In this document: piece by piece, positions 40,546-51,103 of the stretch | Numbering within the stretch: position 1 is the first letter of the stretch | Layout: each line of letters opens with the position of its first letter | DNA from: Microbispora oryzae | GTDB taxonomy: Bacteria > Actinomycetota > Actinomycetes > Streptosporangiales > Streptosporangiaceae | Direction of reading: 5' to 3' | DNA: 64,000 bases | Assembly: GCF_017896165.1 (NCBI RefSeq) | Contig: NZ_JAFCNB010000004.1 | Span: 186,001-250,000, forward strand | Made by a program: the position numbers and the translations under genes | The notes under the pieces: model-generated | What the model saw: only the letters and a program-made list of their open reading frames with translations | What the model was told of the DNA's origin: nothing | Databases searched by the model: none

Positions 40546-41235
40546 GGGATGCGGCACGGTGAGCGCCGGCACCGCCGTGACGCGCAGGCAGCGGGTCGCG
40601 CTCCACAGCTGCCACAGGGTGAGGGCGTACGTGATCATGGAGAGGGTCACGCCGGGGGCGTAGTCGGCGAAGCCCACGGGTCCGTGGGCGGCCTTCGACA
40701 GGGCCACGCCCATCGCCGCCATGAACGGCGTCTCCAGCCAGACGAACAGCCCCAGCGCGCGGATGACGAGCACCGGCCGCCGGAGCACCCGCAGCCCCCG
40801 GCCGAGCGCGAACAGCGCGATCCCCGCCACCACCCCCGTCACCGCCTGCAGGCCGTCCACCCCGCGGGCCACCAGGTCGAACCATCCCGGCTTGGCCATC
40901 GTCACGACGGCGGACTCGGGGAACACCCGCCAGATCACGGCCCACATCAGAGCGGTGAGCGGCACGCTGAGGAAGAGCAGCGCGGCGGTCCTGCGGCCCT
41001 GGCTCAGGGCCAGCTCCCGCTGGTAGTCCGGCCTGATCTCGTCCACCGCGCCGAAATCGGCGACCGCCAGGTGCTCGGCCTCCGGGCGGGAGAGCCCCTC
41101 CTGCTCGTACGCCTCGGCCGCGTCGAGCAGGCTGTCGCGGGCCTCGGTGAGCAGGTCGCGCCTGGCGGCGCCGGGACCGCGCAGGCCCCGGCCCAGCGCG
41201 GCCACGTACTGGTCGATCACATCGGCGTCCGCCAT
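40537..41235 (-). CDS. HAAS-type membrane protein (permease prefix domain-like)
   Basis: 232 residues. The N-terminal 80 residues form a cytoplasmic HAAS/DUF1700-like helical domain (VIDQYVAALGRGLRGPGAARRDLLTEARD and EAEHLAVADFGAVDEI), known to occur with PadR regulators. About four membrane helices follow. I infer a role in signalling or membrane stress with PadR; there is no transporter signature. The gene is convergent with padR rather than in tandem as is more usual, overlapping it by 9 bp. Confidence 0.75.
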   Translation of the reverse strand: MADADVIDQYVAALGRGLRGPGAARRDLLTEARDSLLDAAEAYEQEGLSRPEAEHLAVADFGAVDEIRPDYQRELALSQGRRTAALLFLSVPLTALMWAVIWRVFPESAVVTMAKPGWFDLVARGVDGLQAVTGVVAGIALFALGRGLRVLRRPVLVIRALGLFVWLETPFMAAMGVALSKAAHGPVGFADYAPGVTLSMITYALTLWQLWSATRCLRVTAVPALTVPHPSP

Positions 41236-41608
41236 CTTCCCCTCCCGGCCCCGGCAAGCCTATGCAGGGGCCCCGCCGGTCCGCCATGCGGGCGATCCCT
41301 GATCCGGGGTCAGGGATGTCCCCGGGTCGTCCGCCGGACGGCGCCGGGACGTTCGGCCCTGCCGCCGCACCTTCCCGCGGTGGTGTCCTGTGTCCTGAGG
41401 ACGCACCATGTCGGACCATGAACGGACCATGACCACGGCCCCGATAACCTGGATCGGTCACCCCGATCCGGCCGTCGTACGCGGCGTGGACGGGTGTGTC
41501 CGACGGGGGTGGCGGGGTGCCCGGGGAAGATGTCGTGTGGACGTTTCGCCGGAGCAACACCCCGTTAATCCGGGCGCGCGACACTTGGAGTGGAGAGCGA
41601 GGCGGGAC
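41236..41608. other. Gene-free 373-bp region upstream of the universal stress protein
   Basis: No convincing coding frame. It holds an imperfect palindrome GGGACGTTCGGCCC (41346-41359) of the kind reminiscent of DosR/DevR-type sites, and a partial inverted pair around GGTCAGGGATGTCCCC (about 41319-41334). These suit a low-oxygen or stress promoter for the USP gene, but the match is weak. Confidence 0.35.
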
Positions 41609-42082
41609 GTGAACCAGCCGAAGATCGTCGTGGGCATCAACGGATCGATCGCGTCGCAGGCCGCACTGCGGTGGGCCGCGGCCGAGGGGGCGCTGCGGGG
41701 CGCGCGGGTCGAGGCCGTGTACGCGTGGGAGTGGACGAGCGGTCTGCACGCGTACTACGCGCCCCTGTCCAAACGCACCTCGCGTGAGGACGAGCGGCGG
41801 GCCGCCATGGACGTGGCCGAGCGGGCCGTGCGTGAGCTCGGCGGTGGCGACGTGGCGCCCGTGGTCGTCGAGGGGCCGCCCGCGCAGGTCCTGCTGCGGG
41901 CCACCGACGACGCCGAGTTGCTCGTGCTCGGCACCCGCGAGGCCGAGGGCGAGCCGTACCCCGTGATCAACCCGGTGGTCTCCGCCTGCCTGCTGCGGGC
42001 GCACTGCCCGGTCGTCGTCGTGCTTCCCGGCATGACCCACGGCCGTCCGCTGGAGGGCGCGTTCGCCGGCAGCCGCGCCTGA
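41609..42082 (+). CDS. Universal stress protein
   Basis: 157-residue single UspA domain. N-terminal strand IVVGINGSIASQAALRWAA with the Asp usually at position 13 replaced by Asn-Gly, the helix and LLVLGTREAEGE near the C-terminus; the ATP-binding G-2x-G-9x-G(S/T) motif is only partly matched because LGTREAEGEPYPVINPVVS replaces the usual Gly/Ser run, so nucleotide binding is uncertain. The GTG start VNQPKIVVG aligns with the family N-terminus and sits after GAGGCGGGA. It sits among respiratory and stress genes. Confidence 0.85.
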   Translation: MNQPKIVVGINGSIASQAALRWAAAEGALRGARVEAVYAWEWTSGLHAYYAPLSKRTSREDERRAAMDVAERAVRELGGGDVAPVVVEGPPAQVLLRATDDAELLVLGTREAEGEPYPVINPVVSACLLRAHCPVVVVLPGMTHGRPLEGAFAGSRA

Positions 42083-42152
42083 CGCCGCCGCCGTCTCGCG
42101 GCAGTGGCGCTGATCTCTCCAATTTCATGCTTTAGACATCCATAGGTCCCGA

Positions 42153-42170
42153 TTTCACGGTCGATCCACC
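42153..42170 (+). promoter_or_regulatory. Weak PHO-box-like repeats and leaderless-type promoter of the ExeM gene
   Basis: TTTCACG and ATCCACC lie 11 nt apart, each matching GTTCACC at five of seven positions. A TAAAGT hexamer follows directly (42172-42177), 8 nt before the ATG. The same CCGTAAAGT string precedes phoD. Phosphate control of an extracellular nuclease would make sense, but the match is modest. Confidence 0.35.
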
Positions 42171-42185
42171 GTAAAGTCCGGGGGC

Positions 42186-44669
42186 ATGCGTGCTTCCTTC
42201 CGTGCACACGCCGGTGGCCCCCCGGGCGATCCCGCATCCTTCCCCCTCCGCGCGCGGGCGCCGCGCCGGCGCCCGCGTGCGATCATCGCCGTGGCCCTGT
42301 CCGCCGTGCTCGCCACTGTGGGCCTCACCGTCGTCTCGCTCACCCCCGCGTCGGCCGATCCCGGCACCGTCGTGATCAGCCAGGTGTACGGAGGGGGCGG
42401 CAACGCGGGCGCCCCCTACACCAACGACTTCGTCGAGCTCTTCAACCGCAGCGGCGCGACCGTCTCCCTGGACGGCTGGTCGGTGCAGTACGCGAGCGCC
42501 ACCGGCACCGGCGCCTTCGGCGCCAACAAGGTCGGCCTGACGGGCGGCCTGGCCCCCGGGCAGTACTACCTGGTCCAGCTCGGGGCGGGCACGACGCCGA
42601 GCGGGCCGCTGCCCCCGGCGGACGCCACCGGAAACCTGGCTCTCAGCGCCACCGCGGGCAAGGTCGCCCTGGTCCGGTCGGCCGACGGGCTCGCCTGCAA
42701 CGGCGGGTCCACCCCGTGCGCACCCGAACAGACGGCCCAGATCGCCGACCTCGTCGGCTACGGCACAGCCAACTATTTCGAGGGCGCTCCCGCTCCGGCT
42801 CTGACCAACGCCACGGCCGCGCTCCGGCTCGACGGCGGCTGCGCCGACACCGACGTGAACGCGGCCGACTTCGCGGCCGGGGCTCCGGCGCCGCGCACCA
42901 CGGCGACCGCGCCGGCCCCCTGTGGCGGGCCGAGCCCGTCGCCGTCGGACTCGCCGTCGCCGTCCGCCAGCCCGACGGTGAGCCCCTCGGCGAGCCCGTC
43001 CGTGAGCCCCTCCGCGAGCCCGTCGCCCAGCCCAACGGCCGCGCCGTGCGACGTCCCCGCGGACCACCAGATCGCCGAGGTCCAGGGCGCCGGTGACGCC
43101 TCGCCGCTCGCCGGGCAGACCGTCCGCGTCGAGGGCGTCGTGACCGGCGACTTCCAGCGGAGTGACCAGCAGAGCGGGTTCTACTTCCAGGACCAGACGC
43201 CGGACGCCCACCCCGCGACCTCCGACGGCCTGTTCGCCTACGCCAAGGACACGTTCCGGAACGTCGGCGTGGGCGACCGGGTGCTCGTCACGGGCAAGGT
43301 GACCGAGTTCAACGGCCTCACCGAGCTGTCCCCGGTCACCGCGGTCGACGTCTGCGGCACCGGGAAGATCAAGCCGGTCGCCGTCAAGCTCCCGAGAGCC
43401 GCCGGCACCACGTTCGAGCCGCTGGAGAACATGCTGGTGACCTTCCGGCAGCGGCTGACCCTGACCGACCACTACAACCTCGGCCGCTACGGCGAGGTGA
43501 CGGTCTCCTCCGGCGGCCGCACCTTCCAGCCGACCGACCGTCCCGGCGTCGACGCGGCGCTCAACGCCCGCCGCTCGATGCTGATCGACGACGGGTCGAA
43601 CGTCCAGAACCCGGCCGTCATCCCCTACACGACGCCGCAGGTCGCCCGGCTGGGCGACACCACGACCGGGGTCACCGGCGTGCTCACCTACGGCTTCGAC
43701 GTCTACCGGGTCGAGCCCACCCAGCAGATCGCCTTCAAGCGGGCCAACCCCCGCAGGCCCGCCCCGCCGAAGGTGGGCGGCGACGTCCGGGTGGCCGGCC
43801 TCAACACGCTGAACTGGTTCACCACGCTGGGCTCGCGCGGCGCGGACACGGCCGAGGAGCAGCGGCGTCAGCTCGCCAAGATCGTCGCGACCGTCAAGGG
43901 CCTGGACGCCGACGTGGTCGGCCTCATGGAGGTCGAGAACAACGGCCAGACCGCCCTGCAGGCGATCGTGGACGAGCTCAACGCCCAGGTCGGCGCCGGC
44001 ACCTACGCGGCGCTCGGCCACCCCTACCCGGGGAGCGACGCCATCCGGGTGGCCGCGATCTACAAGCCCGCGAGGGTCACGCCGGTCGGCGAGACCCGCT
44101 CGTCCACCGACCCGGTCTTCCGCCGCCCGCCGCTGATCCAGGAGTTCCGCCGGGCGCGCGGCGGCCAGTCGTTCACCCTCATCGTCAACCACTTCAAGTC
44201 GAAGGGCTGCGACGGCGCGGCCGGCGCCGACCTCGACCAGGGCGACGGGCAGAGCTGCTTCAACGACGAGCGGGTCCGGCAGGCGAAGGCCGTCCTCGGC
44301 CTCATCTCGTCGATGAACCTGCCCAACCCGCTGGTCATGGGCGACCTCAACGCCTACGGCGAGGAGGACCCGATCCACACCCTGGAGTCCGGCGGCCTGA
44401 CCAGCCTCACCAAGAAGTTCATCCCCAGGCGCGACCGCTACAGCTACCTGTTCGACGGGCTGTCGGGCGAGCTCGACCACGCCCTCGCCGGTCACGGGCT
44501 GCTCAAGCGGGTCACCGGCGCGGCGATCTGGCACGTCAACTCCGACGAGGCGCGCATCCTCGACTACAACACGGAGTTCAACCCGCCGGCCCTGTACGCC
44601 CCGGACGCGTTCCGTTCGTCCGACCACGATCCGCTGCTGATCGGGCTGGACCTCTCCGGCGGCAAGTGA
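42186..44669 (+). CDS. Secreted ExeM/NucH-type endonuclease
   Basis: 827 residues. A long basic N-region then a signal helix (AIIAVALSAVLATVGLTVVS) precede a lamin-tail domain (VVISQVYGGGGNAGAPYTND, residues 60-200). A Pro/Ser linker of alternating SPS units occupies about residues 255-285. An OB-fold domain (VRVEGVVTGDFQRSD) and a C-terminal endonuclease/exonuclease/phosphatase domain follow: VVGLMEVENNG, TLIVNHFKSKGC, LVMGDLNAYGEEDP and SSDHDPLLIGLDL carry the catalytic Glu, His, Asp/Asn and SDH. This is the ExeM/NucH extracellular nuclease architecture, probably scavenging DNA. The ATG seems nearly leaderless. Confidence 0.9.
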   Translation: MRASFRAHAGGPPGDPASFPLRARAPRRRPRAIIAVALSAVLATVGLTVVSLTPASADPGTVVISQVYGGGGNAGAPYTNDFVELFNRSGATVSLDGWSVQYASATGTGAFGANKVGLTGGLAPGQYYLVQLGAGTTPSGPLPPADATGNLALSATAGKVALVRSADGLACNGGSTPCAPEQTAQIADLVGYGTANYFEGAPAPALTNATAALRLDGGCADTDVNAADFAAGAPAPRTTATAPAPCGGPSPSPSDSPSPSASPTVSPSASPSVSPSASPSPSPTAAPCDVPADHQIAEVQGAGDASPLAGQTVRVEGVVTGDFQRSDQQSGFYFQDQTPDAHPATSDGLFAYAKDTFRNVGVGDRVLVTGKVTEFNGLTELSPVTAVDVCGTGKIKPVAVKLPRAAGTTFEPLENMLVTFRQRLTLTDHYNLGRYGEVTVSSGGRTFQPTDRPGVDAALNARRSMLIDDGSNVQNPAVIPYTTPQVARLGDTTTGVTGVLTYGFDVYRVEPTQQIAFKRANPRRPAPPKVGGDVRVAGLNTLNWFTTLGSRGADTAEEQRRQLAKIVATVKGLDADVVGLMEVENNGQTALQAIVDELNAQVGAGTYAALGHPYPGSDAIRVAAIYKPARVTPVGETRSSTDPVFRRPPLIQEFRRARGGQSFTLIVNHFKSKGCDGAAGADLDQGDGQSCFNDERVRQAKAVLGLISSMNLPNPLVMGDLNAYGEEDPIHTLESGGLTSLTKKFIPRRDRYSYLFDGLSGELDHALAGHGLLKRVTGAAIWHVNSDEARILDYNTEFNPPALYAPDAFRSSDHDPLLIGLDLSGGK

Positions 44670-44707
44670 TCCGCTGACGGCGCCGTCCCGGCGTCCGTCC
44701 CGCAGGA

Positions 44708-44734
44708 GGGGCTCCCGGCACGCCCGGGGGCCCC
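44708..44734 (+). terminator. Hairpin between convergent ExeM and ctaD genes
   Basis: GGGGCTCCCGG pairs with CCGGGGGCCCC over 11 bp with one T-G wobble, 5-nt loop, about 40 nt after the nuclease stop. It may act on both convergent transcripts. Confidence 0.6.
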
Positions 44735-44798
44735 TTCGCGCGTCCCCACGCGCCCATGTGCCCCGAGTCCGCCGCCCAGCCGCCCCCGCGTCGCCTGG

Positions 44799-46481
<1,683 letters not shown>

Positions 46482-46612
46482 CTGGCGGCTCCCTTCGGCA
46501 AGGAGGCCCTGCCCCGCCAGGATCGCGGGACACCAGGATCACTGGAATCGGAATGCGTGCTGTGTCGCGCTGGTTATGCCCGCTGAAGACCCGGACGAAA
46601 GGAGTCGCTTCC

Positions 46613-46978
46613 GTGGCGACCATCGAGGTAACCGAGAAGAACTTCAACGACATCGCCGACAAGGGCATCGTACTGCTCGACTTCTGGGCCTCCTGGTGCG
46701 GTCCGTGCCGGGCCTTCGCCCCCGTCTTCGAGAAGGCGTCCAAGGAGCACACGGACATCACGTTCGGAAAGATCGACACCGAGGCTCAGCAGGGTCTCGC
46801 GCAGGGCTTCGACATCACCGCGATCCCCACGATCATGGCGATCCGGGACGGCATCGTGGTCTTCGCTCAGCCCGGGGCACTCCCCGCGCCCGCGCTCGAA
46901 GACCTGATCACGCAGCTCCGGGCCCTGGACATGGACTCCATCCGCGCCGAGATCGCGGCTGAGAACACGGCCGGCTGA
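46613..46978 (+). CDS. trxA: Thioredoxin
   Basis: 121-residue thioredoxin with the redox motif WCGPC (Cys29 and Cys32) and the cis-proline segment ITAIPTIMAI. The C-terminal 15 residues extend past the core fold. A GAAAGGAG ribosome site precedes the GTG start VATIEVTEKNF by 8 nt; an upstream in-frame ATG would add 20 unlikely residues. It probably serves general disulfide reduction in the cytoplasm. The gene ends at a hairpin shared with the convergent DAHP synthase gene. Confidence 0.93.
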   Translation: MATIEVTEKNFNDIADKGIVLLDFWASWCGPCRAFAPVFEKASKEHTDITFGKIDTEAQQGLAQGFDITAIPTIMAIRDGIVVFAQPGALPAPALEDLITQLRALDMDSIRAEIAAENTAG

Positions 46979-47004
46979 GAGCGCGGCCGGTTGAGAGGCC
47001 GTGC

Positions 47005-47031
47005 CCGGCGCCCGGGACGACTGGGCGCCGG
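47005..47031. terminator. Hairpin between thioredoxin and DAHP synthase genes
   Basis: CCGGCGCCC and GGGCGCCGG pair perfectly (9 bp) around a 9-nt loop, midway between the two convergent stops. Confidence 0.55.
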
Positions 47032-47057
47032 AGACGGCCGGAGAACGGACGGGAGTC

Positions 47058-48428
47058 TCAGCTGGAGCGGTAGAGCTCCGCGACCTGGAACGCCAGGTCC
47101 AGTGACTGGCCGCGGTTGAGCCGCGGGTCGCAGGCCGTCTCGTAGCGCAGGGCCAGATCCGACTCGGCGATCTCGTGGCCGCCGCCCACGCACTCGGTGA
47201 CGTCGTCGCCGGTGAACTCGATGTGGATGCCGCCCGGGTGGGTGCCGAGGGCGTGGTGGACCTCGAAGAATCCGGCCACCTCGTCGAGCACGTCGTCAAG
47301 GCGGCGGGTCTTGTGCCCGCTCGGCGCCTCGAACGTGTTGCCGTGCATGGGGTCGCAGATCCAGGCGACGTTGGCCCCGCTGGCCCGGACCTTCTCCACC
47401 AGCGTCGGCAGCGCGTCACGCACCCTGCCCGCGCCCATCCGGCTGATGAAGGTCAGCCTGCCCGGCTCGTTGTCCGGGTTGAGCTTCTCGATCAGCGCGA
47501 TGGCCTCTTCGGGCGTGGTGGTCGGGCCCAGCTTCACGCCGATCGGGTTGCGGATCCGGCTGAAGAACTCCACGTGGGCCCCGTCGAGCTGACGGGTCCG
47601 CTCGCCGATCCAGACCATGTGCGCCGACACGTCGTACGGCAGGCCCGTGCGGGAGTCGATCCGGGTGAGTGCCCGGTCGTAGTCGAGGATGAGCGCCTCG
47701 TGCGACGAGTAGAACTCGACGGTGTGGAACTCCTCGGGCTCGGCGCCACAGGCCCGCATGAAGGCGAGCGCCTGGTCGATCTCGCGGGCGAGCTGCTCGT
47801 AGCGCCGGCCGGCGGGCGACTCGGCCACGAAGTCCTGGTTCCACGCGTGGACCTGGCGCAGGTCGGCGTAGCCGCCCTTGGTGAACGCGCGGGCGAGATT
47901 CAGCGTGACCGCCGAGGAGTGGTACGCGCGCAGCAGCCGAGCCGGGTCGGGGCGGCGGGCCTCGGGCGTGAAGTCGAAGCCGTTGACCATGTCGCCCCGG
48001 TAGGCCGGCAGCTCGACGCCGTCGCGGGTCTCGTTGGGCTTGGAGCGCGGCTTGGCGAACTGCCCGGCCACACGACCGATCTTGACGACGGGGACGCGCC
48101 CCGCGTACGTGAGCACGATCGCCATCTGGAGCAGCGTCTTGAGCTTGTTGCGCACGTTCTCGGCGGTGGCTCCGGCGAAGGTCTCCGCGCAGTCGCCGCC
48201 CTGCAGGACGAATGCCTCGCCCCTCGCGACGGCGGCCATGGCACCCTTGAGCTGGTCGCACTCGCCGGCGAAGACCAGCGGGGGCAGCGTCTGCAGCTCG
48301 GCCACGACCTTGTCGAGCTCGCCCCGGTCCGGCCAGTCCGGCTGCTGGGCGGCGGGCAGGTCACGCCACGTGTCGAGGTTGGATACGCTCACGGGATCCA
48401 AGGTTATTGCACCAGGTGGGCTTGTCAC
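47058..48428 (-). CDS. Class II 3-deoxy-7-phosphoheptulonate synthase
   Basis: 456-residue first enzyme of the shikimate pathway (PEP + erythrose-4-phosphate to DAHP), plant-like type II as in mycobacteria and streptomycetes. Family stretches are TWRDLPAAQQPDWPD, FVLQGGDCAETFAGA (metal Cys), VVKIGRVAGQFAKPRS, DPMHGNTFEAPSGHKTR and GGIHIEFTGDDVTEC (metal Glu and Asp). The GTG start at VTSPPGAIT is the longest; the GTG at VSVSNLDTW, 13 codons later, is a fair alternative. It follows an FAD-dependent oxidoreductase gene in the same direction with only 3 bp between them, but the link is not an obvious pathway link. Confidence 0.95.
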   Translation of the reverse strand: MTSPPGAITLDPVSVSNLDTWRDLPAAQQPDWPDRGELDKVVAELQTLPPLVFAGECDQLKGAMAAVARGEAFVLQGGDCAETFAGATAENVRNKLKTLLQMAIVLTYAGRVPVVKIGRVAGQFAKPRSKPNETRDGVELPAYRGDMVNGFDFTPEARRPDPARLLRAYHSSAVTLNLARAFTKGGYADLRQVHAWNQDFVAESPAGRRYEQLAREIDQALAFMRACGAEPEEFHTVEFYSSHEALILDYDRALTRIDSRTGLPYDVSAHMVWIGERTRQLDGAHVEFFSRIRNPIGVKLGPTTTPEEAIALIEKLNPDNEPGRLTFISRMGAGRVRDALPTLVEKVRASGANVAWICDPMHGNTFEAPSGHKTRRLDDVLDEVAGFFEVHHALGTHPGGIHIEFTGDDVTECVGGGHEIAESDLALRYETACDPRLNRGQSLDLAFQVAELYRSS

Positions 48429-48431
48429 CTC

Positions 48432-49664
48432 TCACGTGTCCACGTGTTGAGATCGCCTCACCCGGGGCAGCCGCACGTGCTCGGGCAGGACGCCGAGTCC
48501 GACCAACCGGCGGGTCGCCAGGCGCACCGGCGGCAGCCCGGCCAGCACGGCGGCCAGCCGAGACGACCGGGCCCGCAGCGCCCGGCCGATCAGCGCGTCC
48601 TGCACGATCCGCTGCGCCGTCTGGGTGATCGCCGTCGCCGGCGCCCGGCGGCGCTGGACCCGGGCCAGCAGCGCCTCGGGCGCGGCGCCGTGCCGCAGGG
48701 CCGGGCCGACGATGTTGGCCGCGGCCACCGCGTCCTGGACCGCCAGGTTGATGCCCACCCCGAAGACCGGTGACATCGCGTGCGCCGCGTCCCCGATGAG
48801 CAGCAGGCCCGGCAGGTGCCAGCGGCGGAGGCGGTTCAGCGCCACCTGGAGCACCCCGACCTCGTCGAAGCCGCCCAGCGTCTCCAGCCGGTCCTCGACG
48901 AACGGCAGCAGCCGGGCGACGCCCGCGCGGAACGCCCCGACGCCGCGCCGCCGGAGCCGGGCGAAATCGCCCTTCGGGATGACGTAGGCGAGCTGCCAGT
49001 ACGTCTCCCGGTTGATCGCGACCATGAGGGCGCCCCGTGACACCCGCAGGACCCATTCGTCCGGGTCGCCCGCCGAGCGGGGGAGCCGGAACCAGACGGC
49101 GTCCATCGGCGCGCCGAACTCCCGCGGCCGCAGCCCGGCCAGCCGCCGCACGTCTGAGCCGCGCCCGTCGGCGCCCACGGTGAGCACCGCGTGGATCTCG
49201 TGCTCGGCGCCGTGCGGGTCGCGGTGGTCGCGGTAGCGGACGCCCCGCACCGTGCCGTCCTCCCACAGCAGCCCGGTGACCTCGGCGTTCATCAGGAGCC
49301 TGAAGTTCGGATACGCGCTCGCCTCCGACGTGACGAGGTCGAGGAAGTCCCACTGCGGCACGAAGGCGATGTACCGGTACTTCCCGTGCAGCCCGCGCAG
49401 GTCGGCGATCGGCGTGATCCGGCTCTCGTCGGTGTGCAGCCACAGGGTGTCCGCCTTCCGGTGCGGCAGCCGGTGGAACGCGGCGGCCAGCCCGAGCTCG
49501 TCGAGCACCTGCAGCGTCGAGGGGTGGATGGTGTCACCCCGGAAGTCGCGCAGGAAGTCTGCGTGCTTCTCCAGAAGGGTCACGTCCACGCCCGCCCGGG
49601 CGAGGATCAGGCCGAGTACGGCTCCCGCGGGCCCGCCGCCCGCGATCACACATGTCGTCCGCAT
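48432..49664 (-). CDS. FAD-dependent oxidoreductase of the PHBH-monooxygenase fold
   Basis: 410 residues. The Rossmann dinucleotide motif VIAGGGPAGAVLGLILARAG opens the protein, the FAD ribityl motif LLIGDAAHAMSPVFGVGINL comes at about residue 285, and the conserved LTVGADGRGSDVR (DG motif) lies between. These define class A flavoprotein hydroxylases. Substrates of such enzymes are aromatic or polyketide rings; the specific one is not known. No ribosome site is visible upstream of ATG MRTTCVIAGG. Divergent from the small secreted peptide. Its stop is 3 bp from the start of the DAHP synthase gene, so the two are probably co-transcribed. Confidence 0.9.
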   Translation of the reverse strand: MRTTCVIAGGGPAGAVLGLILARAGVDVTLLEKHADFLRDFRGDTIHPSTLQVLDELGLAAAFHRLPHRKADTLWLHTDESRITPIADLRGLHGKYRYIAFVPQWDFLDLVTSEASAYPNFRLLMNAEVTGLLWEDGTVRGVRYRDHRDPHGAEHEIHAVLTVGADGRGSDVRRLAGLRPREFGAPMDAVWFRLPRSAGDPDEWVLRVSRGALMVAINRETYWQLAYVIPKGDFARLRRRGVGAFRAGVARLLPFVEDRLETLGGFDEVGVLQVALNRLRRWHLPGLLLIGDAAHAMSPVFGVGINLAVQDAVAAANIVGPALRHGAAPEALLARVQRRRAPATAITQTAQRIVQDALIGRALRARSSRLAAVLAGLPPVRLATRRLVGLGVLPEHVRLPRVRRSQHVDT

Positions 49665-49788
49665 AATTCATCACCCGCTGAAATTATCTCACGGGCCCTC
49701 CGGCGACCCGACGGCGGGTTTGGGCCTTCCGCCCTCGGGGTCCCGGCGCTACCGTGGTGATCACTGCTGTGGACTCTGGGGGTTCGTC

Positions 49789-49965
49789 ATGCGTGGTGAC
49801 GTTTCCGGCCGCCGGGCACTGCTCCGCCTTCCGGCGGCCGTGCTGGCTCTTTCGCTCGTGACGTCGCTCACCGTCGGAGCGCCCGCCGCGGTCGCGGCCG
49901 TGGCCGACGACGAGCCGCACACCGGCAACGGGTGCGGATCTCCGTCGCTGACGCTGGACGCCTGA
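49789..49965 (+). CDS. Small secreted peptide (58 residues), unknown role
   Basis: The ATG follows TCTGGGGGTTCGTC, a plausible ribosome site. Residues 1-43 look like a Sec signal: basic start (RGDVSGRRALLR), hydrophobic core (LPAAVLALSLVTSLTVGA) and an AxA-type end (AVAAVADD). The mature part would be only about 15-18 residues, acidic/His/Cys-containing (DDEPHTGNGCGSPSLTLDA), with a single Cys. The frame is compatible with actinobacterial codon use. I do not recognise a family. It is convergent with the APH-fold gene downstream. Confidence 0.55.
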   Translation: MRGDVSGRRALLRLPAAVLALSLVTSLTVGAPAAVAAVADDEPHTGNGCGSPSLTLDA

Positions 49966-50076
49966 CTCACCGGGGCCGCCGCCCCCCACTTCGGGCGGGG
50001 ACGGCGCCGGAGCGCCCCGTGAGCCGCGTCCGCGTGCGTGCGGGGCGGCGGGCAGGACGGGGTGGGTGTGCGGTCC

Positions 50077-51102
50077 TCAGATCCCGGCTCCGGCCTCCAG
50101 GCGGGCGGGCGGGGCGCGCAGGACGTCGAGGGAGCGCGCGAGCGCCCGGGTCGAGAGGTCGCGCACGCGGGCGTACGACTCCTCCGGATACTGCCGGGGG
50201 CCGTTCTCCACGAGCATGACCAGGTAGAGATAGACCCGGTAGAGGGCCATCTTGACCATGTCGGTGCCGGTGAGCTCGATGACGCCGCCCGCCGCGCGGT
50301 AGCCGGTGAGGATCGGGTCGTCGTCGCGCAGCTCCCCGAAAAGTGTTGGCGTGACGAAGTCGGCCAGCGGGTCGCCCCAGAAGGCCCTCTCGTGGTCGAT
50401 CACCGCCTCGATCCGCCGGCCGTTCCGCCCGGGGGCCGTCAGGAAGACGTTGCCCGGCCAGATGTCGAAGTGCACGAGCGCGGGGACCGGAACCCCGTCG
50501 AGCGCGTCCGCGTTCCGGTGGACCAGGCCGGCGATCTCCACGATCGACGCCGGCAGCGGCGTGTTGTAGCGCACCGCGTCGTCGAGCATCGCGCCGATCA
50601 TGACGAGGAAGGCCTCCCGCCAGCTCCGGCCGGTCAGCCCCGCGTACGGGTAGCCGAAGACGTCGGACGCGGAGACCGAGTGCAACGCCGCGAGGTGACC
50701 GCCCAGCTCCGACCGGAGTGAGGCGTTCTCGGACGGCGTCAGCTCGGTGCGGTTCCAGGGAACGCCCTCGAGCGCCGAGAGGATCAGGTAGTCGCCTTCG
50801 AGCAGCGGGTCGTCGAATCCCGCGTGGATCAGCGAGGGCATCGGCAGACCGGTGGGCGCGGCCAGGTGGTAGACCATGGCCTCGGTCCGCAGCAGATGCC
50901 GCTCGTAGTTCAGCAGGCGCAGGCCGGGCGGCGGCCCGGCCTTGAGCACGACCTGGCGTCCGTCCTCCAGGTCGAGCCGCCACACGGCGTTGGCGAAGCC
51001 GTCGGTCAGTTCCTCGGCGTTCACCACTCCGGCTCCGACCGCGTCCAGGGCGAGCGCGTCGAGCTGGGCGGACGACAGCCGCCGCTTGGTCCTGCTGTCC
51101 AA
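50077..51102 (-). CDS. APH-fold kinase (phosphotransferase enzyme family)
   Basis: 341 residues with the N-lobe lysine in GRQVVLKAGPPPG, Brenner loop VHFDIWPGNVFL (His-Phe-Asp variant) and metal motif IEAVIDHERAFWGDPLADF. It is a small-molecule kinase of the APH/fructosamine-kinase type; the substrate is not fixed by sequence. It begins with TTG, immediately after AAGG and the stop of the aldose-epimerase gene (TGACTTG). The two are co-transcribed, and together with the upstream CebR operator this suggests a sugar-related substrate (inference). Confidence 0.82.
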   Translation of the reverse strand: MDSRTKRRLSSAQLDALALDAVGAGVVNAEELTDGFANAVWRLDLEDGRQVVLKAGPPPGLRLLNYERHLLRTEAMVYHLAAPTGLPMPSLIHAGFDDPLLEGDYLILSALEGVPWNRTELTPSENASLRSELGGHLAALHSVSASDVFGYPYAGLTGRSWREAFLVMIGAMLDDAVRYNTPLPASIVEIAGLVHRNADALDGVPVPALVHFDIWPGNVFLTAPGRNGRRIEAVIDHERAFWGDPLADFVTPTLFGELRDDDPILTGYRAAGGVIELTGTDMVKMALYRVYLYLVMLVENGPRQYPEESYARVRDLSTRALARSLDVLRAPPARLEAGAGI

Positions 51103-51103
51103 G

